From Allolobophora icterica (Eukaryota; Annelida; Clitellata; Crassiclitellata; Lumbricidae): DNA of 64,000 nucleotides. This document shows, one piece after another, positions 17,203 to 28,589 of the stretch (position 1 is the first letter of the stretch; each line of letters starts with the position of its first letter). The stretch is taken from positions 69,584,693 through 69,648,692 of the forward strand of contig OY744605.1 in the NCBI GenBank assembly GCA_963556255.1, given 5' to 3'. Below the pieces are notes generated by a model. It did no database searches. It was given only the letters and a program-made list of their open reading frames with translations, and had not been told where the DNA came from. The position numbers and the translations under genes were made by a program.

Positions 17203-18690
17203 GACCCCCTCCCCCCGAATTATGCTGTCCATATCTTACAATACATTAAACTGGGTTACACTATTCACATCGTATACCTGTTCTACAATAAGGTACTCAA
17301 CAGTACATGACATTATATTGTATTAAATAAAATTAGAAATACGATGTCATCATCATACTGGGTTTCACTCTACATTAGCCTACTAGCAACGTCTGTTGCT
17401 ACTTTTCATTACGCTACTACACTAAGCATTACACTAAACCGCATTACATTACATTATATTCAAATTCAAATTTTCGTTTTTTTATCAACCAGTTGACACA
17501 ACGCAATTGGTTACAGTCATAGATAGGTAAACTAATAAATAGAAATCTATCAGCTAAAATCTAATATCAGCTAAATGCAGCATTGCATTACACTCTGTAA
17601 CCCTACCCGACCTTTCATTACGTTACATTTGACTGCGTTTCATTTAGGCTGTATTATACTGGCCGTACAATGCATAGCGCTACAAAAGCCGTCTCCCATC
17701 CGGTGCGTATTTCCTTTGCTTTGGTCGCATTTTGTCCTCCTCTTTGAAGTAGAAGCTCCGTCTGGAGTCGACCTTTAGGGAAATATAACTTACATTGAGC
17801 GCTGAATCCATTAACCGGTTGCGTCACTTGCTCTCCGACTCTGCCGGAGACCTTTCGCTCTAACGACAGAAAGGCTGATGCGTTTAACGTGTACGCAACA
17901 TTAGCGCTGATGTGCGATTTAGTGCTAAGAGTTGCGCTACATAATTAACTAGCGAAGCGACCTCTGTCGTTTGATGCCCTATTCTGCAGGCGTTTTATTA
18001 AATCATTTACGTGGCGTGTTAAGTGATGAGCGGTGTCGTGATAGGCCTAAACGAGCGACCGTTACTGGAGGCCTATTTTAGTTGATAGGCCTCAGAACTC
18101 GTATGCATAAAAAGCAGAAAGGTTAATTCGAGGCCTGGAGACATTTTTAGTTTGAGACGATAAGGTAAAGCAGTCTTTTAGTCTAGTTTAAAAAAACATT
18201 AGCAATGAGGTTTAGAGCGCAGCAGATAAGAAGGCTAAACTATACGAATCTCAGCCAAAGTTGTTGGTTGGTGTAAAGTTGGAGTAAGTCGGTGGGTGGT
18301 ATAAGCCACCAGAGGAAGGAACATCAGAAAATCGAAGTCTGAGAGGAGAGATCTTGTCTGGCTAAGAATCTATTGGCAAAGGAACGGCATACGAAGAAGA
18401 GCATGGCTGTATAATAATCTGTCGCGATGCACGATCTCATTCACCAGTGTTTAAACTATAGTCCCCCTCTTCTGAGGGGGGAACAAGGTTTGTCGGGGGT
18501 GGGGGGACCAGCAACGGCGAATTTTTTGGGACGTTCAAAAAAGGCGTCTAGATTAAACACTGCTCATTCACTGCCTACCGTAGCAACTTCAGAGAAGAGC
18601 TTTCAGAGACACCTTGAGACAGGTACATGGATTTGGCAGCAGAGGCAAGTTTCTGAACACACTGGCGTCTAAATTTGAAGCGATGAGAAG
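17203..18690. other. Intergenic sequence without recognisable genes
   Basis: Short open frames here have no protein-like features. Several TAGGCCTA palindromes and a CCCCCTCTTCTGAGGGGG-like hairpin (about 18461-18480) were seen. Confidence 0.45.
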
Positions 18691-18905
18691 GCATATGTGA
18701 GCATCGCCAAACACCTTTTAAGCCAGCTGCACAACCTCATTGCAACAGCAAGTATACATCAGAGAGCTCTGCGTTCCTGTTTCCAGTCAACCTATAGTCG
18801 ACCGTTGTTGCGTTCAGAGGCCCGTGGAGACCTGTTGGTCCCACGCTTCCGTGCAACGATGCGGGCACATCGTGCTTTCTCATGCATTGGACAATCCTTC
18901 TGAAA
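18690..18905 (+). mobile_element. LINE fragment (C-terminal end of a CR1/L2-like ORF2)
   Basis: Translates to RSEARGDLLVPRFRATMRAHRAFSCIGQSF, the R-x-L-x-VPR ... RAFS-x-x-G pattern that ends CR1/Jockey-type reverse-transcriptase proteins. A related fragment lies in reverse orientation at 27540-27665. Confidence 0.6.
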
Positions 18906-19088
18906 CAGTATTCCATTGAACCAACGTACTTTTTCGTAAAATTAGCAGATCAAGAAACATTTTAAAACCATCTTTTTAGATCTGTTAGATTGCCATATTA
19001 AGCGCTCTTGTGAGGGTCCTATAGGACGATTTCAAAATATTCACATATAGTCTATTAATACATACATACATACACAAATACATACACA

Positions 19089-21374
19089 CAGTGTGATTCT
19101 CCTTACAGATTTTAATTTAGTTACAGTTACAGTTATAGTTAATTTTTTTCATTTTAGTTATAGTTACAGTTATAGTTAGTATTATTTTTTAGTTATAGTT
19201 ATAGTTACTGGATTTTATTTTAGTTAATTTTAATTAGTACATAGTTACAACTATACCTCGTGATCGATCGAGTCGAACTGCTATGATCGACTTGGCTTGG
19301 CCGACGATCGACTCTCGCCGACTTGATCGACTTGGCAAATAAACGATCGACTTGGTCGACTTTCTCGACTTGGACTGTAGCCTAGTCTCTTGGCTAAAAT
19401 TGCTGACGAATGTTGCATTCTTACATTCCAGTTCCTAAATTACTTATGAAGTTCAATTGCACACTGTTCATCAAACTGTCAAACTGTAATTGAACTGTTA
19501 AGTAAAATTGCAGGCATTGTAATGATATAGTTTGCGGTTGACTTGAGCTAATCTCTCAAAAATTCATACTGCGTGCAGTGTACACTCCCAGACAAAAAAC
19601 TTTAAACTGCTCAAGAATACTCAAGCTGGTTGCTATTAATAGTAGTCTGTAATGCATTTTAAGGTTAAACAGAACAGCGAAACAAAGCTACCTCAATATA
19701 TGACAATTTTTACAAGTACAACTATTATTCATTGTCCGAAAATTGTAAACGTAAGTAAGTAAGTATATATATTCTTTATTAAAAAAAGCACTAGCAAACG
19801 CACAGCGCTGTACATGGTACACATATTACAATCAAACATGGTAGACTTGTTATAATCAAACAATTATATAAGAGAGAAGTTATAACGAATCAAGTCGGGC
19901 GTAGAGGGGTCGAAGAGGAGTAAAGTAACCAGATCCAGGGAGAGCATAGTTATTTGTATAGCATCCTAGCGAGGAGGCATTTCTGAGACAAGTTATCATA
20001 GCTTGGAAACTTACGGTTATAGGGCCGTGGGCGCAGAGAGAGGAAAGTGAGCTTAAATAACGTTATCTTGCTCATAATATTAAAACATTACTGCCTGTGT
20101 ATCCAGGCAGTAATGTGCTCGAATTCCATCTTAGTGTTAGTGATGTTTGATGCGGGGACTGCAAGGTTGCAATCATCGGCATATTTAAAATGCGGTTGCT
20201 TTTGTTGATAGTATTTAAACCTGAGTTTAGTCTCCAGCTAATCTACGCTTATAATTGTAAATTCTATCAGCTGTTGGAAGTTCTGCAGTTATGTGCAATC
20301 ACTACCAATATGCATAAGTTAGTTGTTGAGAAAAAGAAAATTATCGTGTACAAAGATGAGTTTGGGCATTGGGTGAGTAGCCGACAAAAATAGAAAGTAA
20401 AATATTTCAGAGTCGAGTCAAGTCGAGGAAACAATTACCGATCGACTCGACTTGTCAAAACATTCGATCGACTCGACTTGCAAGTCGATCGAGTCGAAGA
20501 TTTTTCGACCGACTCGACTTGGCCGAGTTTCGACCAACTTGATCGACTGACTCGATTGATCACGGGGTATAGTTACAACTGGCCCCTATGGCGCTCCGCC
20601 TGGTCCCTATGGGGTCATCGATTAATTATGTCAACAAATTTTTGGCAGTTTTTGATTTCCTCCCCTTGTCAACAACAGTCAAACATTCAAGGACCCCCAA
20701 CAAAATTATCTCAAAGAAAATTACCTCACCCCCAGAAAATTTCTATTAGGCTACTCTAAAAAATGCAAAAAACTGAAATTGCCGAAAAAAACAAAATGTT
20801 GTTATTCAGATTTGAATTTGATACTTGATGGCTACACTACATGTGGAATCACTGTCTAACACATATACATGTATATAATGGATTTTTTCCATTCAAAATA
20901 AAATCTCGTCTTTTTTAAATGCGTATTCAATTTGATTTTTATTATGAACATTTCAAATTTGAATATGAACATGATAATTTTTTTATTATGCAAGTCAAAT
21001 TGGGTCGCAATCGCTATAGAAACGTTTACATAATAATTACATTTTAATAAAGTGAGCCAATGGATGTCTATAGTTAGACTATAAATATCGATGAATGAGC
21101 CACTACTACTAAGTTAATTCACAAATCCAAAGTCCGGGACGAACGTAGGCTGTTGTAGCGCATCTTCACATTCTCATGTTTATCGATATTGCACTTTTTA
21201 TTTCATTAACGAAAACAGCGATGAATTTTCGTTAGTGTTATTTTCGTTATAGTTATAGTTATAGTTATAGTTAATGATATTTTTTAGTTACAGTTATAGT
21301 TATCGTTAACGAAATCATTTTTTGTTCGTTAACGAACATTTTCGTTATCGTTAACGTTAACGAGAATCACACTG
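19089..21374. mobile_element. 2.3-kb TIR element (CAGTGTGATTCTC family) with nested insertion
   Basis: CAGTGTGATTCTC at 19089 and GAGAATCACACTG ending at 21374 are perfect 13-bp inverted repeats, flanked on both sides by CATACACA (19081-19088 and 21375-21382). That flank lies in a TACA-rich context, so the 8-bp duplication is suggestive only. Subterminal arrays of TTAGTTATAGTTACAG on the left and CGTTAACGAA on the right. Partial copies occur at 29768-30240 and 37780-37944. No transposase is recognisable. Confidence 0.7.
19250..20575. mobile_element. Nested element with GATCGACTT/AAGTCGATC arrays at its ends
   Basis: The left end (CCTCGTGATCGATCGAGTCG) and right end (reverse complement CCCCGTGATCAATCGAGTC) are inverted. 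Each is followed by dense short repeats of TCGACTTG and related words. ATAGTTACAACT occurs on both flanks as a direct repeat. The interior contains a reversed LINE 3' tail (AAGTAAGTAAGTATATATATTCTTTATT near 19750) but no gene. Confidence 0.6.
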
Positions 21375-21440
21375 CATACACACACATACTTACTTACATA
21401 CATACATACAGTCATACACACATACATAAATACATACACA

Positions 21441-21555
21441 CCGTGCTTTTTTTCTAGAAAAAGGTTCCGGAACAATAGGTTCAGGAACTGAACAATTATG
21501 GAAGGGCTCAAATCCCGAGAAAACCTGGATTGGGGATTGGCTGAAAAAAGCACTG
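21441..21555. mobile_element. CAGTGCT-type hAT MITE, copy 2
   Basis: Ends CCGTGCTTTTTTTCTAG and AAAAAAGCACTG, flanked by CATACACA on both sides (21433-21440 and 21556-21563), although inside a TACA array. Internal GGTTCCGGAAC as in the other copies. Confidence 0.75.
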
Positions 21556-21936
21556 CATACACACATACATACATACATATATACATACATTCATACATAC
21601 ATACACTCACACATACATGCATACATACATACATACATACACACATACATACATACATACATACATACATACATACATACATACATACATACACACATAC
21701 ATACATACATACATATATACATACACACATGCATAGGCCTACATACGTACATACATACATACATAAATACATACATACATACATACATACATACAATACA
21801 TACATACATACATACATACATACATACATACGTACATACATACATACATACATACATACATACATACATACATACATACATACATACATACATACATACA
21901 TACATACATACATACATACATACATACATACATACA
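21556..21936. repeat. (TACA)n microsatellite, second array
   Basis: About 380 bp of TACA repeats interrupted by TACACACA and one TGCATAGGCCTACATACG stretch. Open frames inside are artefacts of the repeat. Confidence 0.97.
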
Positions 21937-21940
21937 ACAG

Positions 21941-22020
21941 CTATATCTGAGTTCTACCAGGACTGGGAAGGACGTGCAGCAACCATCTTAGAACCATTAG
22001 TGAGAACGCGCTGGTCCAAG
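21941..22020 (+). CDS. Candidate short coding exon, unidentified
   Basis: Bounded by ACAACAG (acceptor) and GTAAGC (donor). In start phase 2 it reads ISEFYQDWEGRAATILEPL followed by VRTRWSK, protein-like and without stops. The acceptor abuts the TACA array and lacks a pyrimidine tract, which lowers confidence. Confidence 0.35.
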
Positions 22021-22475
22021 GTAAGCTTACCTAATGAAGTTAAATTCATTGTACAACAAGTTCGCTATATATATCTGTGTCTGTGCTAGGCATGACCACT
22101 GTAGTGGAAAGGCACGATGGCCGACTTTGATGGTTAATACAATGAGCAATTTACAATGTCACTAACTAATGAAAGACGATGTGGCAGGTGGTTTATTATG
22201 AAAAGGAAGCCTCATTGGTTTTTGACACGATAATGGTTGGCTTAATACCTATAATCTATATAAACACATACACTCGTCATATACATAGGCCAACATTTGC
22301 ATGCATGAATGCATGTAATCATGCTTGCATAATTATATATATTAGTAAACCTAGACAGTTGTATATAATAATTACTAGAGTATTTTCCCGTCTTCTTATG
22401 ACGGCAGTGTATAGGCCTATGCAATTATGTCGTTGGTAAAATGCTTTGATCGTCGTCGTCAAGACGACAGTACTG

Positions 22476-22528
22476 ACGTCACAAACGGTTTCTGTTTCAC
22501 ATTAGAATCCAGAAACCGTTTGTGACGT
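22476..22528. repeat. 19-bp perfect inverted repeat
   Basis: ACGTCACAAACGGTTTCTG (22476-22494) and its exact reverse complement (22510-22528) with a 15-nt spacer. TGACGTCA (22474-22481) overlaps the left arm. Confidence 0.85.
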
Positions 22529-22666
22529 ATCGTCCTCCGACAGACACACGCTATATGGATATTATATGTATAGATATTATGATATAATATTGCATGATGC
22601 ATTTTTCGTTGTATATTTTGTTTAGGCCTACTTAACAACATTTTAGCATTTCTCCTGTTTTATTAC

Positions 22667-22792
22667 TATGTTACACAAATAATCACCAGCACAGATGTGT
22701 GTGTATGTACGTATATAATTATATGTATAAATGTATGTATACAAACAAGTATATATATACACATCTGTGCTGGTGATTATTTGTGTAACATA
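22667..22792. repeat. 34-bp perfect inverted repeat (long hairpin)
   Basis: The arms at 22667-22700 and 22759-22792 are exactly complementary (they include TTACACAAATAATCACCAGC). The 58-nt spacer is TA/TG-rich. It is either a very small TIR element or a hairpin-RNA-type structure. Confidence 0.85.
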
Positions 22793-22929
22793 TATACTAT
22801 GTATATTTGTATATGTGTGCATAGTTGGGCGTTGCTGTGTTGATCCCTAGCCACACGCTGCATGGTATACGGTTGGCGGATTTCCCGGCTTTGCTTCCCT
22901 CGGTCGCACTTGCATCCCTCCCATCATCC

Positions 22930-23470
22930 GGGCGATAAAGAGACGGGAAGGTGGGAGGGGATAAGATGGGGCGAGAAGGCAGGACGTAAGCCGGCGGATA
23001 ATTTTACGTGAATAGAAGATGGTCGGCGGAGGAGAAGGAGGAGCAAAAGGAAAGGAAGAAGAGGAATAGGAAATGAAGAAGAAAGAGGAAAAGAAAGGTG
23101 GGGGAAGTGAAGCTCAGGGAAATTTAGCGGACGAGGAGGAAGACAAAGAGGACGAGGAGAATTGGAAAGGATGAGGATGAGGAAGAAGAAGAGGATGACA
23201 AGGAATAGGATGAAAGAAATTAAGAGAATAAGAAGAGTAGCAGAAGGTAAGGAACTGGAGGAATAGAGAAATGAGGACGAGAGGAAATAGAAAATGGCAA
23301 TGAATATAGGCCCTAGGCAAATGTGCAGAAGGGGAGGACTAAGCTGAGGAGAGTGCAGAAAGAAGAAAATGAGGAGAACGAAGAATAAGAAATGTTCTAG
23401 GGAGGAAGTCCATGACGGAAGAGGAGGAGGAGTAAGACGAACAACAAGAGAAGGAAGAGGAAGAGTTTGG
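22930..23470. repeat. Purine-rich (GGA/GAA) tract
   Basis: About 500 bp of strongly strand-asymmetric sequence: long runs of A and G on the plus strand with few pyrimidines. No coding potential; the minus-strand open frame here is low-complexity Ser/Phe/Leu. Confidence 0.8.
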
Positions 23471-23844
23471 GAGTACGATTTTTACATGGTTCGAATGGAG
23501 CTATAACTGCCCCGCTGGTTTAAACTATCTCCCTCTTGAGATCATATACATTTCCTCAGGCATAGACTTGCATATCGCTCCGTACTTAAGACCATGGCCA
23601 GCCAATCTTTGCGAAGTTGTTCTATTGAAGCATAGATTTCAGAATTCTTATTGTTATGTTCTTACACAAGCGCTGTATAAGCTTTCATAAAATTTGCCCT
23701 TAGGTGGTATGGCTCTTTCCCTCAAATACTGTGTGGTGCCGTCAAAATGGGTCATAAACGCAACCCAACAAAATTTGCAATAGTGTGCTGTTAGGAGAAC
23801 AGATATTTATCATAATAAAATGATATAACTTAAATTAGGCTATG

Positions 23845-23849
<5 letters not shown>

Positions 23850-23884
<35 letters not shown>
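23850..23884. repeat. (TA)n microsatellite
   Basis: Uninterrupted TA dinucleotides, about 35 bp. Confidence 0.95.
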
Positions 23885-23889
<5 letters not shown>

Positions 23890-24022
23890 CATTTTGAAAT
23901 TTATCAATAATATTGTTTTTACAACGAGGTATAAAGTGCTATTTTCTTACACAAAGTGGTAATGCGCTAAATCGATTGCAGTGACTCTAGTTGTGGAACA
24001 TACATACTCCTTTCTTCTATAG

Positions 24023-24084
24023 GGACGTAGCTTCAGAATGGCGTTCGTACAGTTACTGCTGATCTGTTCTGCGCCGTGTCTCAG
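24023..24084 (+). CDS. Candidate signal-peptide exon, unidentified
   Basis: Preceded by a pyrimidine-rich acceptor (CTTTCTTCTATAG) and followed by the donor GTAAGC. An ATG at 24038 opens a frame MAFVQLLLICSAPCLR, typical of a short signal peptide. No downstream exon was found. It may be a chance combination. Confidence 0.3.
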
Positions 24085-24485
24085 GTAAGCTTATTTATTG
24101 ATCTATGGTTACATGTGTATATACAAGGGCATCGATTTATACCTTATATACATGCAGAGCATTGTAGACCCTATACAAGACATATACAAAGGGGAAGAAT
24201 ACATAAATATTTATTTAAGAATAAGAAAAGGGACTCCCAGCCCTTTACGCTCCCTCTTCCCTACCTCTCCTATACCTTTCTCTGTCATTCTGTGTCAGTT
24301 TTTGTATTTGAAAACGTACTCTTCGTCTGTATATATATACACATATATAATTATTATGTAGGTAAAGAGACAGTGCCGCCATCTAGTGACTACCACACTG
24401 TTCTAAAGTAATAGCTTTAATCACTAGAGGGTGTCACTGTTAAGCACATTGGAAAATAAGACTCTATAGCTGGTTATGTGCTGTC

Positions 24486-24556
24486 GGATGATGGTTGAGC
24501 GGCTAGCGCGTCGACTTTCGCTTCTGCGACTAAGGTTGGAATCCTGGTCCAGTCAT
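24486..24556 (+). repeat. tRNA-like SINE head
   Basis: TGGTTGAGCGGCTAGCGCG (A-box-like) and GGTTGGAATCCTG (B-box-like) at tRNA spacing, resembling a Leu/Ser-type tRNA, with poor stems. Confidence 0.35.
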
Positions 24557-24639
24557 GTGAAATCGTATAGATAGTATTGTCGCAATGCGCTTGAATACTA
24601 TCCAGAATGCTCTCGCTCGTACTGTCACTATGTTGATAT

Positions 24640-25605
24640 TAATGCCAAACATCGTCCAAGGTTCGGGAATGGGCCCATCAATTTCATTTCAGTAATTTCT
24701 AAGCTGGTCACTGCCCACTCTGCAAATAGTCTCCATAAATACGCTGATGATTGCTACCTGCTGGTTCCGTCTTCTAACAGTGCGTCGGTGCCGCTGGAGT
24801 TGGCCCATGTGTCGCGATGGGCTGCAGAATGCAATCTGAAGATCAATCACAAGAAATCTCGTGATATGTAATTCGGCGCCCTAGAGGGGGCGCGACCGGG
24901 CTGAAGCCCCAGGTGCAATGCCGGGGTTGGAGAGGGTCACTAGCATGGAGATCTTGGGGGTCACAGTCACGGATACACTGGGATTTGGAAACCACGCTCA
25001 TCGCATATGCTGCCGGGCACGCCCCTCCATTTATGCTTTACGCACCCGCTTTACCCATGGCCTGCGCGGACCGCCGCTTCATGATGTACTGCGTGCCACA
25101 ACCTTGGGTAGGATGCTCTATGCCTCTCCTGCTTGGTGGGACTTTACGAGTCGGAGCGAGAGAGACCGCGGTTTGGGGCTACTGTACGTCGCCTCATCCG
25201 TTACCATTACCTTACTGATGATACTCCTACTTTTGAGCAGCTATGTCTCAGAGCAGAATCTTCCCTTTTCTCAACAATCTTGGCGGCTGAGGGGCAAATA
25301 TTGCATGATCTGCTCCCACCGTTTAGACCCTCTGACTACCATCTGAGACCGAGGGCCCATGATCGCGTTATCCCACCAGCCGATAACCTGGTGATAAAGA
25401 CATACATTACTAGGATGTCATATGGGATCAAGACTGTTTATAACATATATAATGCATGTACTCGTGTGTATATATAAATATATGAGACCTAGATTAGAAC
25501 TGTTGCGGGTAGCGGAAAGATGTATACGGTTAGCGGAAAGATGGTTGTACACCAAAATACGGATAGCAATTGGTTGAATAAAGAATATTCTTATCTCATC
25601 TTATC
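24640..25605 (+). mobile_element. Degraded LINE, reverse-transcriptase and 3' end
   Basis: Contains KYADDCYLLVPSSNSASVPL (reverse-transcriptase motif YADD) and NLKINHKKS, then after stops and frameshifts MEILGVTVTDTL, a typical post-RT segment. It ends with GGTTGAATAAAGAATATTC and TCTTATCT repeats, a LINE 3' tail also seen at 63105-63165. Confidence 0.75.
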
Positions 25606-25639
25606 TTACTAAAACTCCCGAACACCATTACATCATTCC

Positions 25640-27000
25640 TATTCTTAAATCACTCCACTTGCTTAAAATACCTGAACGAATACAATGTATAATACAAACT
25701 CCTATCACTCACTTACAATACACTTCAATACTCCCAGCCCTCCTATATCTTCGCCAGTTATTCTCCAATCCATCCACTTCGTTCAACCTGATCCTCTTCC
25801 ACCCAAATAGGCCTTTCAAGGACGTCATTTCAGTTTTTCTCAGGGTGGGGGCAGGGACGTCATTTGAGTATTTTCCCGGGGGGAACTTGGCCAACTTGTT
25901 AAGTTTTGTATCTAGTCTACATGTGCAAAACTGTAGCCAATGCTGCATGATGTCTGCTGCGGCGTGCATATTGAATTTGAGGAGGCCTGTAATTTTTTTC
26001 TTCTTTTCACCCCTTTCTTCTTCCTCCTTTTCTTGTTTCATCCTTTTTTCAGAAATCAAGGGGGGAAATGCAGTCTCCCCCCCCAAATGACGTCCCTGCC
26101 TACTTCTCATCCCTTCCGTCACCTCATCACTAAATTTGGAAATCGGTCCATAACCGTAGCTATCCCGCCTCCCTGGAACAAACTCTCGCCAGAATTACGT
26201 CAAATATCTGATCCATCCTTCGAACTCACCAAACCCTTACCTCTTGCTATCTTTACACAGCTAGTCTTAAACTCAAAACTTAAAACACAGCTCTTTCACA
26301 AATCATATCCTGAGCCATCCTCCTCCCCTTACCTCCCTCGCCGTTTCAATCCGCCTCCCTGGAACAAACTCTCGCCAGAATTACGTCAAATATCTGATCC
26401 ATCCTTCGAACTCACCAAACCCTTACCTCTTGCTATCTTTACACAGCTGGTCTTAAACTCAAAACTTAAAACACAGCTCTTTCACAAATCATATCCTGAG
26501 CCATCCTCCTCCCCTTACCTCCCTCGCCGTTTCTCACCAAACCCTTTGAGTTTAAGACCAGCTGTGTAAAGGGGAGGAGGATGGCTCAGGATATGATTTG
26601 TGAAAGAGCTGTGTTTTAAGTTTTGAGTTTAAGACCAGCTGTGTAAAGATAGCAAGAGGTAAGGGTTTGGTGAGTTTGGTGAGGAAATGCAGTCTCCCCC
26701 CCCAAATGACGTCCCTGCCTACTTCTCATCCCTTCCGTCACCTCATCACTAAATTTGGAAATCGGTCCATAACCGTAGCTATCCCGCCTCCCTGGAACAA
26801 ACTCTCGCCAGAATTACGTCAAATATCTGATCCATCCTTCGAACTCACCAAACCCTTACCTCTTGCTATCTTTACACAGCTGGTCTTAAACTCAAAACTT
26901 AAAACACAGCTCTTTCACAAATCATATCCTGAGCCATCCTCCTCCCCTTACCTCCCTCGCCGTTTCAATCCGCTTTCAATTCTTCAATTCACTGGGTGCG
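25640..27000 (+). mobile_element. Rearranged LINE C-terminal region (three direct copies and an inverted piece)
   Basis: Frames contain KFGNRSITVAIPPPWNKLSP, ELRQISDPSFEL and NSKLKTQLFHKSYP, the conserved end of L2/CR1-type ORF2. The CGCCTCCCTGGAAC segment occurs at 26166, 26352 and 26785. The block 26066-26340 reappears at 26685-26970 (619-bp shift), and 26545-26683 is an inverted copy of pieces of the same unit. Confidence 0.8.
25852..26098. mobile_element. Small TIR element inserted in the LINE
   Basis: CAGGGACGTCATTT and its exact inverse AAATGACGTCCCTG mark the ends; C-rich and G-rich runs lie next to them. I find no 8-bp target duplication. The right end was carried along in the later 619-bp duplication. 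Confidence 0.55.
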
Positions 27001-27079
27001 GTGTGTCATTCAGATTTGATTATAATAAACGAATATACATAATTCTAAATATGCTCCGTAGGCCTATAGCCGTCTGACT

Positions 27080-27235
27080 CTCTGCCCGCCGGACTCTTTG
27101 GATCTTGACCTAGAACCGATTTTTACCCCTCTGCCTATAGCTTTTGTTTTAACTGAGCGCCTATGAATAAGCTGGTTCCCGCGTCTCGGCTTTCTCGGGC
27201 TCTGTAGAAAATCTCGAGATTATGATACGACTTCG
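27080..27235 (+). repeat. SINE 3'-end copy
   Basis: Contains CTTTGGATCTTGACC ... CCCCTCTGCC ... TGAGCGCCTATGAATAAGCTG and TGTAGAAAATCTCGAGATTATG, a diverged copy of the tail unit seen at 28136-28213. Confidence 0.5.
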
Positions 27236-27539
27236 GAGACCATCATCTTTGCAATGTGGAGAGCCTCCTTGCGTGCATGTGACTGGCTACTTTAAAACGC
27301 CTAATCAGAACCTCACAAGGGCCTTTAACATGACAATCTAACAGAAACAGCTTCAAACAGGTGCGTCTTAAGATGGCTTAGAAAAGTTTTGTGAGCTGTC
27401 CTTGAGGAAATAGTTCTTAAATTTAATGGTAGACTGTTCCAGGAGAATTTCCAATGCACGAGAAAACCCTATGTAATGTAATGTAAATCTCCAAAATTTC
27501 TCATCGACACACAAACTTGACTTAGGGAGACCAGCTTAT

Positions 27540-27995
27540 TCACCGGCATTGCGTCTCCACATCGTCGTAGGGAATTGAGCACGGGACCAACAGGTCTCCA
27601 CGGTTCCCTGAACGCAAGGACCGTACTCGGCTGGAAACAGGAACGCTGAGCTCTCTGCTGTACCCAGATGCTGTACCAACTATATCGAAGGTCTTCCCAT
27701 AACCTTTATAATGTGTTCAAACTAGGTTGTCCAAGACGATGATAACCCTAATTGTCGGTCCATTCAGGTTAGAGCGTAGCCACTCCAACGACTGGTCCAC
27801 AACTCCGTATGAGCTGCTAACTCTTTTCAGCAGTATGTCGTGATCCACCCTATCAAAAGCCACGCTCACATCCAAGAATGCGAACACCGTGACGTGTCAG
27901 GTATCAACGGCGTCACAAACATCAGAGGTAAGTCTCAGAAGAACTGTTTCTGTTGAATGGCCTTTTCTAAACCCGGATTGTAGCTGTGGCATTTG
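27540..27995 (-). mobile_element. LINE fragment, reverse orientation
   Basis: Minus-strand reading gives QSGFRKGHSTETVLLRLTSD and, after a break, VFAFLDVSVAFDRVDHDILL, the classic reverse-transcriptase core of CR1/L2-type LINEs. The left part (27540-27665) matches the fragment at 18760-18900. Confidence 0.75.
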
Positions 27996-28011
27996 GCTGC
28001 AGGATTCTGCA

Positions 28012-28213
28012 CGGTGACGCGGTGTGTAGTGATATGTTCTCTGCCTTGTAATCGGAGGGTCGCAGGTTCGAATCTGCCTCAAGCCGCTGCATAGCGACCT
28101 TGTACAAGATGCTCACCCACAATTGTCCACTGTCCAGCGCTCGTGAACAGGCTGGTGCCCTGCGCTTGGCCTTCAAGTGGCGCTTTAGAAGTTTGGAGAT
28201 TACGATTACGATT
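28012..28213 (+). mobile_element. Full-length tRNA-derived SINE
   Basis: B box GGTTCGAATCT (28065-28075) within a tRNA-like head, then AGCCGCTGCATAGCGACCTTG (body), then the tail AGCGCTCGTGAACAGGCTG ... GGCGCTTTAGAAGTTTGG ending in a short GATTAC repeat. The head and body align with the SINE at 60010-60240. Confidence 0.75.
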
Positions 28214-28352
28214 CCAGATACCCTAACAGCTGCTGCTGCACAATTACTTAGACCTATCAATCCATAACAAACACACTCTTGCCTGTTTTAGGCTCCGAAG
28301 AAGCATGGTTTATGCTTTAGTTAGTTTAAGCTAGCTGCCATGTAACCGTTAG

Positions 28353-28527
28353 CAGGGGCGTCTACACTATAGAAACCTTGGAGCAAATGCTCCATCCAAG
28401 AAATAGGGGGGAAGATTTGTCAGTGTGTGTTTCACCATTTTAGGGGGGGAAGGCACGGGGAGGGGGGAAGAACAGGGGGAAAAGGGACGTTGCTCCAATG
28501 ACTTAGGGGGGGGGATAGACGCCTCTG
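28353..28527. mobile_element. 175-bp hAT-like MITE
   Basis: Ends CAGGGGCGTCTA and (inverse) CAGAGGCGTCTA; exact 8-bp duplication ACCGTTAG at 28345-28352 and 28528-28535. The interior is G-rich. Confidence 0.85.
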
Positions 28528-28589
28528 ACCGTTAGTGTAATCCTAGTTTCTTTCTAAGGTTTCACATAATACACCGTCTTTGTTCCGAT

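Noticed and set aside
24913..25346. New protein-coding gene from overlapping plus frames
   Set aside because: Frames are pieces of a frameshifted LINE with reverse-transcriptase motifs upstream.
25852..26098. hAT insertion with target duplication
   Set aside because: Ends are perfectly inverted, but no 8-bp duplication is found, so the family assignment was kept open.
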